Below are positions 42,815 to 51,227 of a DNA stretch of 64,000 nucleotides, in pieces. Below the pieces are notes generated by a model, which made no database searches, was not told the origin of the DNA, and was given only the letters and a program-made list of their open reading frames with translations. The DNA is taken from positions 61,211 to 125,210 of the forward strand of contig CAJTDE010000007.1 in assembly GCA_910574835.1 (NCBI GenBank). The letters run 5' to 3'. The DNA comes from Clostridia bacterium. Its GTDB lineage: Bacteria; Bacillota; Clostridia; Lachnospirales; Lachnospiraceae. The translations under genes were made by a program, and so were the position numbers. Numbering within the stretch: the first letter of the stretch is position 1; every line of letters starts with the position of its first letter.

Positions 42815-42930
42815 AGTCGCTGCGCGACAGCACTAAAGGGTAAAGTCACTTCGGCACACCTGTAATGAGAGAAACTTTCATTCGAAAAGGCACTCATGAA
42901 AGTTTCTCTCGTGCGCCTTTGCGACTTTAC
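42815..42930 (-). repeat. 116-bp hairpin repeat, copy 3 (5' UTR of ilvD)
   Basis: Full copy: outer stem GTAAAGTCGC/GTGACTTTAC, inner stem GAGAGAAACTTTCAT/ATGAAAGTTTCTCTC, GC hairpin GTCGC-GCA-GCGAC. It lies between leuB and ilvD, ending ~5 bases before the AGGAGGAG of ilvD. Confidence 0.92.
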
Positions 42931-42988
42931 CATCCAACAAAAAGTATTTCTAAATAAACATTTGACATTTCTTAACCGGACTAATTAT

Positions 42989-43010
42989 AGTCGCTGCGCG
43001 ACAGCACTAA
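42989..43010 (-). repeat. Partial copy of the hairpin repeat after leuB
   Basis: Only the GC-hairpin end TTAGTGCTGTCGCGCAGCGACT is present, four bases past the leuB stop. Suggests an earlier insertion or imprecise loss. Confidence 0.75.
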
Positions 43011-43014
43011 TCAA

Positions 43015-44100
43015 TTATTTAATATGCTGTGCAATCAAATCTCCCATTTCCACGGTTCCTACCTTGGTACAGCCCTCGGACATAATGTCGCCTGTACGAT
43101 AACCTTCCGTAAGCACCTGCTGAACTGCCGCTTCTATGGCATCAGCTTCTTTGTCCAGATCAAAGGTAAACCGAAGCATCATAGCCGCTGAAAGTATCGT
43201 TGCAATGGGATTGGCCAGATTCTGTCCGGCTATGTCCGGCGCGGAACCGTGGCTCGGCTCGTAAAGGCCGAACTTTGTATCATTTAAGCTTGCGCTTGCC
43301 AACATTCCGATGGAACCTGTTACCATGCTTGCCTCGTCGGAGAGAATGTCACCGAACATATTCTCCGTGAGAATCACGTCAAACTGCCCCGGGTCCTTCA
43401 CAAGCTGCATGGCACAGTTGTCTACCAGCATATGGGAAAGCTCGATTTCGGGATAGTCCTTTGCAACCTCTTCCACGACCTTTCTCCAAAGCCTGGAGGA
43501 GTCCAGAACATTGGCCTTATCTACGCTGCAGACCTTCTTCCTTCTCTTTCCCGCTATGTCGAAGGCTCTCCTGGCTATGCGGCGGATTTCCTCCGCATTA
43601 TATGTAAGGGTGTCTACTGCGGTGAGAATCCCGTCGATTTCCTCGGTTCTGCGCTCTCCAAAATAAAGGCCGCCGGTAAGCTCGCGCATAATCATCATAT
43701 CAAAGCCGTCCCCGATAATCTCATCCCGCAGGGGACAGGCCCTCTTAAGCTCGTTATAGAGCACGGCCGGTCTTAGGTTGGCAAACAGCCCCAGGGACTT
43801 GCGCAGCTTCAAAAGTCCTGCTTCCGGTCTCCTTTCCGGCGGAAGCTGATACCAAGGAGAGGTAGCCGCATCGCCGCCGATGGAGCCCATAAGGACCGCG
43901 TCCTTTGACTTTGCCGTTTCAATAGTCTCATCTGTCAGCGGCACTCCGTGGACATCAATAGAAGCTCCGCCCATCAAAAGCTCCGTGTACGCCAATTCAT
44001 GGCCGAAACGCTCCGCCACGGTATCCAGTACCTTCCTGGCCTCCCTCACAATCTCCGGCCCGATTCCGTCGCCGGGTATTACTGCGATATCTAATTTCAT
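43015..44100 (-). CDS. leuB: 3-Isopropylmalate dehydrogenase
   Basis: NAD-dependent oxidative decarboxylation in leucine synthesis. 361 aa: [20 protein letters not shown] at the start, substrate motif [26 protein letters not shown] (which separates LeuB from isocitrate dehydrogenase), metal-binding [11 protein letters not shown] and [20 protein letters not shown], and [13 protein letters not shown] in the NAD site. Length typical. First gene of leuB-ilvD-ilvB on this strand; no T-box or leader peptide was recognised in the 120 bases upstream. Confidence 0.96.
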   Translation of the reverse strand: MKLDIAVIPGDGIGPEIVREARKVLDTVAERFGHELAYTELLMGGASIDVHGVPLTDETIETAKSKDAVLMGSIGGDAATSPWYQLPPERRPEAGLLKLRKSLGLFANLRPAVLYNELKRACPLRDEIIGDGFDMMIMRELTGGLYFGERRTEEIDGILTAVDTLTYNAEEIRRIARRAFDIAGKRRKKVCSVDKANVLDSSRLWRKVVEEVAKDYPEIELSHMLVDNCAMQLVKDPGQFDVILTENMFGDILSDEASMVTGSIGMLASASLNDTKFGLYEPSHGSAPDIAGQNLANPIATILSAAMMLRFTFDLDKEADAIEAAVQQVLTEGYRTGDIMSEGCTKVGTVEMGDLIAQHIK

Positions 44101-44222
44101 TCTTCATCATCCCTTCTAAAAATGCCTATTGCTAATAATATAGAACAAAAATCCGTTTTTTTCAACTGGAAATTTTATTTCTTTATTTCTTTACAGTGAG
44201 AAAGTCACAGCTTCCAATCCTT

Positions 44223-45050
44223 TTACACCTTATCCAATTTTTCATTAATAGAGATAGCAACCTTTTCCCGATAGCTGTAAGCCTTCTGCCAGTTTTTGGC
44301 CGTATAGTGGGTGAAAAGAACATCCAATACATAAAGCTGCGACACAACGCTTGTGAAGGTTCCTCCCGTTACCGGATTTTCCGGCGCATGGGTCAGAAGT
44401 ACACAGTCGGCCATCTCTGCTATCAGGGAATTTTTATGGTTTGTAATGGCAATCATCTTACTGCCGTTATTTTTTGCAATTTTCAAAGCCTGGTACAAGT
44501 CATTTGTGGTTCCGGAGATGGAAATGCCAATCACTACATCCTGAGCGCCCATAACTGCCGACTGAACGGTCTGTAAATGGGATTCCTTGATAGCCTTGCA
44601 CCGTTTTCCCACACGCAAAAGACGGGTTTCCGCAATCTCCGCCGTAAAGCCGCTGCTTCCCACTCCGTAAAAAAACACATTTTCACTTGCATCCATCAAT
44701 TCAATGGCCTGCCGGATTCCCTCCCTGTTTATGCCGGCATTGGTATTCTGAATAACCCGTACCATATTTTCCATAGCAACATTGTTGTCAATTTCACTGA
44801 CTTCGCCCGTATCTTCCTCCTGGGCATTTTCAATTGCCATAGACACCTTTAGATCCTGAAAGCCCCGAAAACCCATTTTCCGGCAAAAGCGTATAATGCT
44901 CGCCTCCCCAATCCGAAGCTGCTTGGACAACTCCAGAAGAGGCATATTCATAATCGAATAGGTTTGATCTTGAAGAATAAAATTTGCGATGCTTTTTTCT
45001 GTCTTTGTCAAGGTCATATATTTCTCTTCAATCAGTTCCTTTGTCTTCAT
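44223..45050 (-). CDS. MurR/RpiR-family transcriptional regulator
   Basis: 275 aa: N-terminal HTH_6 domain (MTLTKTEKSIANFILQ ... LLELSKQLRIGEASIIRFCR KMGF) and C-terminal SIS phosphosugar-binding domain (VFFYGVGSSGFTAEIAETRL ... VVIGISISGTTNDLYQAL). Such regulators sense amino-sugar phosphates. Start at ATG 45050 (GGAGAGAGGGG upstream). It is separated from the PTS/nanE operon only by nif3-like and ycxB genes and could control it through the palindrome at 49897-49911; this link is inferred. Confidence 0.9.
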   Translation of the reverse strand: MKTKELIEEKYMTLTKTEKSIANFILQDQTYSIMNMPLLELSKQLRIGEASIIRFCRKMGFRGFQDLKVSMAIENAQEEDTGEVSEIDNNVAMENMVRVIQNTNAGINREGIRQAIELMDASENVFFYGVGSSGFTAEIAETRLLRVGKRCKAIKESHLQTVQSAVMGAQDVVIGISISGTTNDLYQALKIAKNNGSKMIAITNHKNSLIAEMADCVLLTHAPENPVTGGTFTSVVSQLYVLDVLFTHYTAKNWQKAYSYREKVAISINEKLDKV

Positions 45051-45194
45051 ATTCCCCTCTCTCCTGTCTTTTCTTACCTGCATTATAGCACCATGTTTTA
45101 GCAATAACAAAAAAAATTCCGTTTCTATATATTTTTTCCTGAAAATTTGTTAAAATAGAAGTAGCGCTCCGGTTTTCAGAAAGGATGAAAACCT

Positions 45195-45983
45195 ATGAAA
45201 ATAAAGAATATAATAGAATGTTTATCAAAAGATGCTTACTGGATGAATCCGGGAGAGACCCGGGATGTGATGCTTTTGGGGAGTCCTGAGGACGAGGTTA
45301 CCCGCGTAGGCGTCTGCTGGGTTGCCACGAATCGGGTGATTGAGCAGGCCATTGAAAAAAATATTGAATTTCTTATCAGCCACGAATACCCCTTTTACCA
45401 TGCATCCACATCTCCAAAAAGACTGGCCCTCTTAAGCGCCAATCAAAAAAGGAAGCGGCTGGAAGCTCATGGAATTGCCCTCTACCGCTGTCATGACGCT
45501 TGGGATATGATGCCCCTGGACGGTGTGGCCGATGTATGGGCCAGGCGTCTTGGCTTTCCCTTTACACGAAACACCTCCTCCTACATACAGCATGCCGAAA
45601 TTCCCGAAATGACCGTTCGCCAGTTGGCCAGTCACGTTGCTTCGGCCCTGAAACCGGATGGAGAAAACGGCGTTTATATATTCGGCAATCCCGAAAAACG
45701 CGTTTCACAGCTTGGCATGGGCACCGGTGCGGCGACAGATATTTTCAAAATGCTGGAGGAAGGCCCCTGCGACGTATGCATCGTGGCGGACGACGGCATT
45801 TCCAATTATTATCATGCCCAGTATGCCATTGACAATGATCTGCCATTGATTGTAGTCAATCACTCCTGCTGCGAGATCGCGGGCATACGCAGCATGGCGG
45901 AATATTTGGATATCCGGCTTCCGGAGCTTCACGTTTGCTATCTGGAAGAAGGATATACGGTAACTCACATTATAGCTGAATAA
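45195..45983 (+). CDS. Nif3-like dinuclear metal centre protein
   Basis: 262 aa. Opening MKIKNIIECLSKDAYWMNPG, metal-binding histidines in NIEFLISHEYPFYHAS and LYRCHDAWD, and late VVNHSCCEIAGIRSMAEYL with Glu ligand. These fit the Nif3/YbgI/DUF34 fold, proposed to be a metal chaperone or hydrolase. The family is related to GTP cyclohydrolase-I type 2, but no enzymatic role is proven. ATG 45195 has AGAAAGGATG upstream. Transcribed away from the RpiR gene; unusual version with a CHD in place of the canonical HTxLD. Confidence 0.8.
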   Translation: MKIKNIIECLSKDAYWMNPGETRDVMLLGSPEDEVTRVGVCWVATNRVIEQAIEKNIEFLISHEYPFYHASTSPKRLALLSANQKRKRLEAHGIALYRCHDAWDMMPLDGVADVWARRLGFPFTRNTSSYIQHAEIPEMTVRQLASHVASALKPDGENGVYIFGNPEKRVSQLGMGTGAATDIFKMLEEGPCDVCIVADDGISNYYHAQYAIDNDLPLIVVNHSCCEIAGIRSMAEYLDIRLPELHVCYLEEGYTVTHIIAE

Positions 45984-45987
45984 ACTT

Positions 45988-46022
45988 AAGGGGCGCTGTC
46001 CTATGCCAAGGCAGCGCCCCTT
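45988..46022. terminator. Bidirectional terminator
   Basis: AAGGGGCGCTG/CAGCGCCCCTT hairpin between the convergent nif3-like and ycxB genes; its right arm overlaps the last codons of the ycxB-like gene. Confidence 0.75.
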
Positions 46023-46525
46023 CTCCGCTCATATCCCTTAAGAAATTCCTTCATATCCGCCTCATTCTCAAAAAGACGGTAGGGAAGCAGAATCACACCT
46101 TTTTTATGATAAAGAACAAATTCTCCCTTCAAAGGCACCAAAGCTTCAAAATCCGAGTAGGGAATCCGAACCTCCCCGCCCTCTTCCTTAAACTCCACCC
46201 TATCCGGCCCAAATCGATACGAAATCTCCTGAAATTCTTGGATATTAAGCTTCGGCCAATAGTAACGTTCTGCTTTTCGGCGGATATAATTTTTCCAGAC
46301 GCCCCCTGCCCCATACAATACCCACAGAACAGACAGCGCCAGCATACAGGTAATAAACATCATGTTTTTGTATTGCAGTAGAAGCATACCTGTGATCAGA
46401 ACCGCCGGAACACTGGTCAGCAGAAACCAGCGGGAGCCTCTCATTTTTCCGGAGTGTAGCAAATTGTAAGTCAGATACTCCAGATACTCTTCCCTTTTCA
46501 ATGTCACGCGAAATATTCGTTCCAT
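46001..46525 (-). CDS. YcxB-like membrane protein, 174 aa
   Basis: Two close helices (WFLLTSVPAVLITGMLLLQY; MMFITCMLALSVLWVLYGA) after an N-terminal stretch TLKREEYLEYLTYNLLHSGK, then a C-terminal domain with YRFGPDRVEFKEEGGEVRIP and LYHKKGVILLPYRLF. That is the pattern of YcxB-like proteins (PF14317 as I recall). Function unknown. The 3' end is embedded in a terminator hairpin. Not in the PTS operon: a terminator separates it from nanE. Confidence 0.8.
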   Translation of the reverse strand: MERIFRVTLKREEYLEYLTYNLLHSGKMRGSRWFLLTSVPAVLITGMLLLQYKNMMFITCMLALSVLWVLYGAGGVWKNYIRRKAERYYWPKLNIQEFQEISYRFGPDRVEFKEEGGEVRIPYSDFEALVPLKGEFVLYHKKGVILLPYRLFENEADMKEFLKGYERRRGAALA

Positions 46526-46544
46526 ATTTTTCCTCTTGATTTTG

Positions 46545-46587
46545 CAAAAAGACGCCGGAAAAGTCTGTTGTCTTATTCTCCGGCGTC
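46545..46587 (-). terminator. Terminator of the PTS-nanE operon
   Basis: Minus strand: stem GACGCCGGA/TCCGGCGTC followed by TTTTTG, ten bases past the nanE stop. Confidence 0.85.
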
Positions 46588-46596
46588 CTGTAAGCC

Positions 46597-47310
46597 TTAT
46601 CTGTTATAATATTTCTTATTACAATCTACAAATCGCTCCGTAATCAGATGCGGACGGCTGACCGCGCTTCCTATGGAAATCATATCGGCTCCCGCTTCCA
46701 GAGCCAGTTTCAGATCCTTAAGCTCCCAAATACGTCCCTCCGCATTAACCGGGAGAGTGCATGCCTTCTTGATTTCTTTGATAAGCTCCGTGTCAGGCCC
46801 TTCCGTCTTGCCTGCACAGGTATTTCTTGTGTAACCGGCAAGGGTTGTGGAAATAATGTCTATACAGCCGGTCTTTTCTACCTTAATGGCTTCTTCCAGG
46901 GTTGCCAGGTCTGCCATAACGGGCACTTCCGGGTATGCTTCCCTTATTTGATGAAGCAGCTCTTCAAGCTCTTCAAAAGGACGGCTGTCACGGATGGTGC
47001 AGTCCAAAGCCAGGATATCGCAGCCGGCTTCAATGACCTCCTTTGCCGATTCAAAAGACGGTGTGATAAAAATCTCATCCAAAGGATCGCCATCTCCGAA
47101 CTTTTTATTGATACCGATGACAGGAATATCGCAGGCTTCTTTCACAGCCCGAATATCCTGAGGCCAGCAGGCCCTAAGTCCGTCGGCTCCGCCCATCTGC
47201 GCACATTTCGCCATAGCCGCCATATACTGCGAGCCATACAGAGGAGTATCTTCATACGCCTGACAGGAGATCACAACTCCGTTTAAAAGCTTTTCTACTA
47301 TTTTATGCAT
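46597..47310 (-). CDS. nanE: N-acetylmannosamine-6-phosphate 2-epimerase
   Basis: Converts ManNAc-6-P to GlcNAc-6-P. 237 aa TIM barrel: LNGVVISCQAYEDTPLYGSQ at the start, GIRA-like DGLRACWPQDIRAVKE, PVIGINKKFGDGDPLDEIFI, catalytic Lys/Glu region DCTIRDSRP and MADLATLEEAIKVEKTGCDI-type segment, and PVNAEGRIWELKDLKLALEA. Last gene of a mannose-family PTS operon, so the transported sugar is probably ManNAc or a related amino sugar. NanA, NanK and NagA are not in the window; PTS uptake would make NanK unnecessary. Confidence 0.93.
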   Translation of the reverse strand: MHKIVEKLLNGVVISCQAYEDTPLYGSQYMAAMAKCAQMGGADGLRACWPQDIRAVKEACDIPVIGINKKFGDGDPLDEIFITPSFESAKEVIEAGCDILALDCTIRDSRPFEELEELLHQIREAYPEVPVMADLATLEEAIKVEKTGCIDIISTTLAGYTRNTCAGKTEGPDTELIKEIKKACTLPVNAEGRIWELKDLKLALEAGADMISIGSAVSRPHLITERFVDCNKKYYNR

Positions 47311-47341
47311 GAATTACGCTCCTCCTAATTGTTAGTCGTTG

Positions 47342-48169
47342 TTATACAGCCAGAATGGTTGTAAAGTATCCTACAATGGCAACAATAAGGAAGAAAATCA
47401 TCATCCTATTGACTGTCCATTTTTTCTTTACCATCAGCACATAGGAAATCAGTGCCATAATCAATACGGACAATCCCGGCAGCAAGGAATCCAAAATCGC
47501 GGCTATGTCAATGGTCAGTTCACCGCTTGTATACACCAGTCCGATGTTCACATGGGTGTAAGAAGCTGTTACGGCGCCTACAACAATAAGTCCTACGGTC
47601 TCGGCCGCCTTGGTTACCTTATCTTTGATGCCGCCGGCCAGCACCAGCTCCGCTGCGTTAGCGCCTGCTTTTACTCCATAGGAGAAAAGGAACCAGGTAA
47701 GGGGCAGCATTGCGGCCAGGAATACAATTACATAGAATAAGGGTCCGATGATCTCGCCGTTCTTGCAGAGTCCCAGCGCTATACTCAAAAGAATGGGACA
47801 CAGGGTTCCGGGAAGAAGGGAATCACCGATTCCGGCAAACGGTCCCATAAGGGCCGTCTTAATAGAGTTGATAAATTCCGGCTGCATATCTCCGCCCTGA
47901 GCCATCTCATGCTCCATACCAAGCACAATGCCGGGCACAATGCTTCCCAGGAAGGGTTCCGTATTGAAAAAGATGGAGTGGCGTTCCAGCATCTCTTTTT
48001 GAGCCTTCGGGTCTCCCGGATACAGCTCTTCGCGTACATCTGCCAGCATTTTTACTATAGCCGGTCCCTCCATACGCTCAAAGTTCTGTACGGACAGGTT
48101 CCAAAACATCCAATCCAGATAGGCCCTGCGCACTGTCTTTTTGTTTAACGTTTTCTTCTCTTCACTCAT
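47342..48169 (-). CDS. PTS mannose/fructose/sorbose family IID subunit
   Basis: 275 aa. RRAYLDWMFWNLSVQNFERM and FFNTEPFLGSIVPGIVLGME are hallmark IID segments, followed by TALMGPFAGIGDSLLPGTLC and C-terminal helices (GLSVLIMALISYVLMVKKKW). Forms the membrane channel with IIC. Start at ATG 48169 (GGAGG, 7 bases); GTG 48175 is in frame. Two bases after the IIC stop. Confidence 0.94.
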   Translation of the reverse strand: MSEEKKTLNKKTVRRAYLDWMFWNLSVQNFERMEGPAIVKMLADVREELYPGDPKAQKEMLERHSIFFNTEPFLGSIVPGIVLGMEHEMAQGGDMQPEFINSIKTALMGPFAGIGDSLLPGTLCPILLSIALGLCKNGEIIGPLFYVIVFLAAMLPLTWFLFSYGVKAGANAAELVLAGGIKDKVTKAAETVGLIVVGAVTASYTHVNIGLVYTSGELTIDIAAILDSLLPGLSVLIMALISYVLMVKKKWTVNRMMIFFLIVAIVGYFTTILAV

Positions 48170-48171
48170 TT

Positions 48172-48924
48172 TCACCCCTCCTTTTCAGATGTCTGGTACT
48201 TCAGATAAGCAATTACCAGAGCAGCAATCACAATAGGAATCATTCCGATATTTGCAACTGAAACCAGGATGAATCCAAGTACAAAGTAAATCAGATCCAG
48301 ATCCTTCTTCACCAAGGTGCGCATCAGCAGCATAAATCCAACCAGCGGCAGCATATTCGCAAAAATCTGCAGAATGTCAGTCAGCCACAGCGGCATAATC
48401 TCTACCAACTTCGATACCAGGTCCGCGCCGAAATAGTTGATGATCAAGATGGGGAAAAACCGCAGGGCTATATTGGTAATCTGTCCCACAATGGGAATCC
48501 TTGCAGCTTTATCAAATTCTCCTTTTTCTACGTAAGCATCCTGCTTATGTACAAAGAACAGATTGATGGCACACAGGCCGTAAACTGCGAACACGCCCAA
48601 GGTAGACAGGGGAACCGCCAGAGCAAGTGCAAACTCGGTTCCTGCTCCTCCTACCATCGCCAGAGGAATACCAATCCAGGAGGCAAAGTTTACATCCGCA
48701 GGCATGGCGCCGCCCGGTGTCACCAATCCGATATAAAGCATCTGAATGGCAGCGCCCATAATGATTCCTGTCTGCACATCACCTAAGATAATACCAATCA
48801 CCATACCGGATACCAGCGGTCTGCCCAAAGTGTACCAGCCGCCCAAGCCGCCCATCAGTACGGGCGAATAGATGGAACTCATCCAGCCAAACAAGGCTAA
48901 TAACAACGCTTGAAATATACTCAT
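48172..48924 (-). CDS. PTS mannose-family IIC subunit
   Basis: 250 aa, polytopic. VLMGGLGGWYTLGRPLVSGM and LGDVQTGIIMGAAIQMLYIG are typical IIC motifs, with GAMPADVNFASWIGIPLAM in the substrate region. Translocates sugar together with IID while IIB phosphorylates it. Middle of the IIA-IIB-IIC-IID-nanE operon. Confidence 0.94.
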   Translation of the reverse strand: MSIFQALLLALFGWMSSIYSPVLMGGLGGWYTLGRPLVSGMVIGIILGDVQTGIIMGAAIQMLYIGLVTPGGAMPADVNFASWIGIPLAMVGGAGTEFALALAVPLSTLGVFAVYGLCAINLFFVHKQDAYVEKGEFDKAARIPIVGQITNIALRFFPILIINYFGADLVSKLVEIMPLWLTDILQIFANMLPLVGFMLLMRTLVKKDLDLIYFVLGFILVSVANIGMIPIVIAALVIAYLKYQTSEKEG

Positions 48925-48936
48925 AACACCCTCCTT

Positions 48937-49419
48937 TTAGAATTTATCCTTTACCTCATCCCATTCAATCCGTCCCTGTTCGGGAACCTGGCTGAAGAAT
49001 ACATGCGCCCCCATAGAAACGGCTTCCTTCACCGCTTCGCCTTCCTCCGCTATCAGGTTGATAGCCGGATGCACCGCTACGGAACCCTTGCGCTTTGTCA
49101 TGGGTCCTACATTCAGCTCTTTGGGCAGCTCCTCCATTGCTTTCAAAAGCTCTACATAGACAACAGGGCTCTTCATAAGCACCATTGTTCTCACCTCATT
49201 GCCCAAAGCCTCCTGAATCTTCGGAATCGCGTTGGGAACCGTGAACACATCTGCTTTCATGCTTGGAGGAACGGCTGTCTTAAATACCGTTTTCAGAATC
49301 GCATTTGTAGCTGTAAACTCATCTACCACAATAATCTCCTGAATGTCATAAGCCTTTACAATCACTGTCATGCACTGTCCATGAATCAGACGATCATCAC
49401 AACGTACCAAACAAATCAT
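48937..49419 (-). CDS. PTS mannose-family IIB subunit
   Basis: 160 aa, cytosolic. The phosphorylated histidine is in CDDRLIHGQCM near residue 14. EIIVVDEFTA, VFTVPNAIPKIQ and LMKSPVVYVELLKA follow the IIB fold, and ELNVGPMTKRKGSVAVHPA is the usual GGM/GGxxx loop variant. Transfers phosphate from IIA to the sugar. Starts four bases past the IIA stop. Confidence 0.94.
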   Translation of the reverse strand: MICLVRCDDRLIHGQCMTVIVKAYDIQEIIVVDEFTATNAILKTVFKTAVPPSMKADVFTVPNAIPKIQEALGNEVRTMVLMKSPVVYVELLKAMEELPKELNVGPMTKRKGSVAVHPAINLIAEEGEAVKEAVSMGAHVFFSQVPEQGRIEWDEVKDKF

Positions 49420-49423
49420 TCAA

Positions 49424-49846
49424 TCACTCCCTTTCTTGTTCGCTAAACATTTCTTTCATCTTGACAACTTTCATGTTATCCTTAGCGCCTTCCAGTGCGC
49501 TTTCCAGGAATCCGTCGTAATCTTCACAAAATTCCCGTTCCGTAGCAAGCTGCAGCAGCAGGGGAAGATTCACACCGGTAATCACACTGGTATCAAACGC
49601 AGCCAAAGCTGCCGCCGAAGCGTTAAAGGGCGTTGCCCCAAACAGATCTGCACAGACAACATACTTTTCTCCCGCCTCTTCATATCGGTCCGTAACTGCT
49701 TTGATCCGTCCGCTCAGCTCCAGCATGTCTTCTCCCTCCCGGAAGCAGACCACATCGAAATTCTCCTGTTTCCCCACAATCATTTCCAATGCATTGCGGA
49801 TACCTTCAGCAAAATCCGAATGTGTACACACAACAATACCTAACAT
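49424..49846 (-). CDS. PTS mannose-family IIA subunit
   Basis: 140 aa. MLGIVVCTHSDFAEGIRNAL carries the phosphorylatable His9; ADLFGATPFNASAAALA near residue 70 and GVNLPLLLQLATER are family motifs. Start at ATG 49846, six bases after AAAGGAGGGAATGG, is preferred to an in-frame ATG at 49864 that overlaps that site. First gene behind the promoter and palindromic operator at 49897-49948. Confidence 0.93.
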   Translation of the reverse strand: MLGIVVCTHSDFAEGIRNALEMIVGKQENFDVVCFREGEDMLELSGRIKAVTDRYEEAGEKYVVCADLFGATPFNASAAALAAFDTSVITGVNLPLLLQLATEREFCEDYDGFLESALEGAKDNMKVVKMKEMFSEQERE

Positions 49847-49896
49847 CCATTCCCTCCTTTCCAAAAAACCTTCGTGCGCTCCAGTTTTTTATATTT

Positions 49897-49948
49897 TGGA
49901 GTTTCACTCCATTTCGTACATAATAGCACAAGGTTGCATATCTGTAAA
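49897..49948 (-). promoter_or_regulatory. Promoter and palindromic operator of the PTS operon
   Basis: Minus strand TTTACA (49943-49948), 17-base spacer, TATTAT (49920-49925), then the palindrome TGGAGT-GAA-ACTCCA (49897-49911) at about +2 to +16, with a further CTGGAG half-site at 49879. Placement fits repression by an RpiR-type regulator. The rest of the gap up to 50254 is AT-rich with no gene seen. Confidence 0.7.
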
Positions 49949-50254
49949 GTACTTTTTTAATTTTTTTCATTTATTATTTACAAGTATTTTTTCTTCACGA
50001 GTTCCTATCTATAGGTATTTTGTTGATATTTTTCTTAATTTTTTCCTCAAAGAAAGGGTCTCGCGTTCAGTTCACTCCAATTTTCGATTAATTGCAAGAA
50101 TTATTTGTTAATTTCGAATTTTTGAAAATTATCCGTGATTTTTTACACTTCTTAATGCCAGCCCCTAATATACTTAAGATTCAGAAAACGGCCGGGGCGC
50201 TGCACATAGCTTTCTGCCTTCGGAAACCCGCACCGCAAAACACATTAACGCATT

Positions 50255-50292
50255 AAAAAACGTGAAGGCCAAGGCTTCCCCTGTTCTTCACG
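50255..50292 (-). terminator. Terminator of the MBL hydrolase gene
   Basis: Minus strand: stem CGTGAAG/CTTCACG with an inner GGGGAAGCC/GGC hairpin, followed by TTTTTTAATG. Confidence 0.7.
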
Positions 50293-50320
50293 CTCTTTAT
50301 GCTTCATATTCATCCAATAT

Positions 50321-51127
50321 CTAAGCCAAATCAAACACTTCCAAATCCTCCGGCACATAAAGCTTCCCGGAAAAATGAGGCTTCCCCTCCGCCAGATAAA
50401 GCTCCTTACGCCTGGCAATATTCTTATCCTCCGTATGATATAAAATCAGGTTCCGAACTCCAAGCTTCTCCGCTATCTCGCAGGCATCCTTCACGGTAGT
50501 ATGGCACTTTTCATAGGGCTTGAACCGTTCCCTCTCGCCGTACAGGCAGAACGCCTCATGAAGCAGCCAGTCCGTATCCTTCACATACGCATACTCACAC
50601 TCCCGGTAAGGCTCATCCCCGGCAAAAGTAAAGCGCTTTTTGCTGTTCAGTGTAAAAGTAAAGCCGTACTGCTTGGCCTTCACGGACTGAATATCAAAAA
50701 ACCGAACATCATACCCCAGAATCTTTCTCACATCCCCATCCTCCAGCGGATGAAGGAAAATGCGCTGGCCAATCAGCTTCACAAACTTCCCCTGAACCGT
50801 CAGACGCACAATGGTCAGCAGCGTCTCCACCAGCTCCCGGTGACAGTAGAGATTAAGATTTCCCTCATATTTTCCCTGCTTTATCCGGGCCGCGATCATT
50901 CGAATCACCCAGACCATGCCGAGAATGTGATCCGTATGCTCATGACTTAAGAAAATCTCATGTATCTGATCAAGAGGGATTCCCGCCTTCTCAAGCTGAA
51001 CCAGAATCCCGTTTCCGCCTCCCGCATCTACCAGGAAATAACCCTGTTCATTTTGAAGGGCCAGGCAGGTATTGTAGCATTTCGTTGCGTTGGCATTTCC
51101 CGTGCCTAAGATTATTAATTTTTCCAT
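50321..51127 (-). CDS. MBL-fold metallohydrolase (RNase Z-like)
   Basis: 268 aa. Strand LIILGTGNANATKCYNTCLA, metal motif FLSHEHTDHILGM (HxHxDH) near residue 62, and late metal ligands in TFAGDEPYRE, LLHEAFC and NLILYHTEDKN. The layout (N-terminal GTGxA, the HEAFC block) is of RNase Z/arylsulfatase-like MBL enzymes. True RNase Z has a longer flexible arm that I do not see, so substrate is uncertain: RNA 3' ends or a phosphodiester. Monocistronic by its terminator. Confidence 0.88.
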   Translation of the reverse strand: MEKLIILGTGNANATKCYNTCLALQNEQGYFLVDAGGGNGILVQLEKAGIPLDQIHEIFLSHEHTDHILGMVWVIRMIAARIKQGKYEGNLNLYCHRELVETLLTIVRLTVQGKFVKLIGQRIFLHPLEDGDVRKILGYDVRFFDIQSVKAKQYGFTFTLNSKKRFTFAGDEPYRECEYAYVKDTDWLLHEAFCLYGERERFKPYEKCHTTVKDACEIAEKLGVRNLILYHTEDKNIARRKELYLAEGKPHFSGKLYVPEDLEVFDLA

Positions 51128-51227
51128 ATTCGTTTTCTCCTCAAATTTTCTCTTATCCGTACATCCTTCTGCTTCTGCTAAAGTATGGACCCTGCGTTAT
51201 CAAATCAGTGATATCAAGTCAGCTTCA

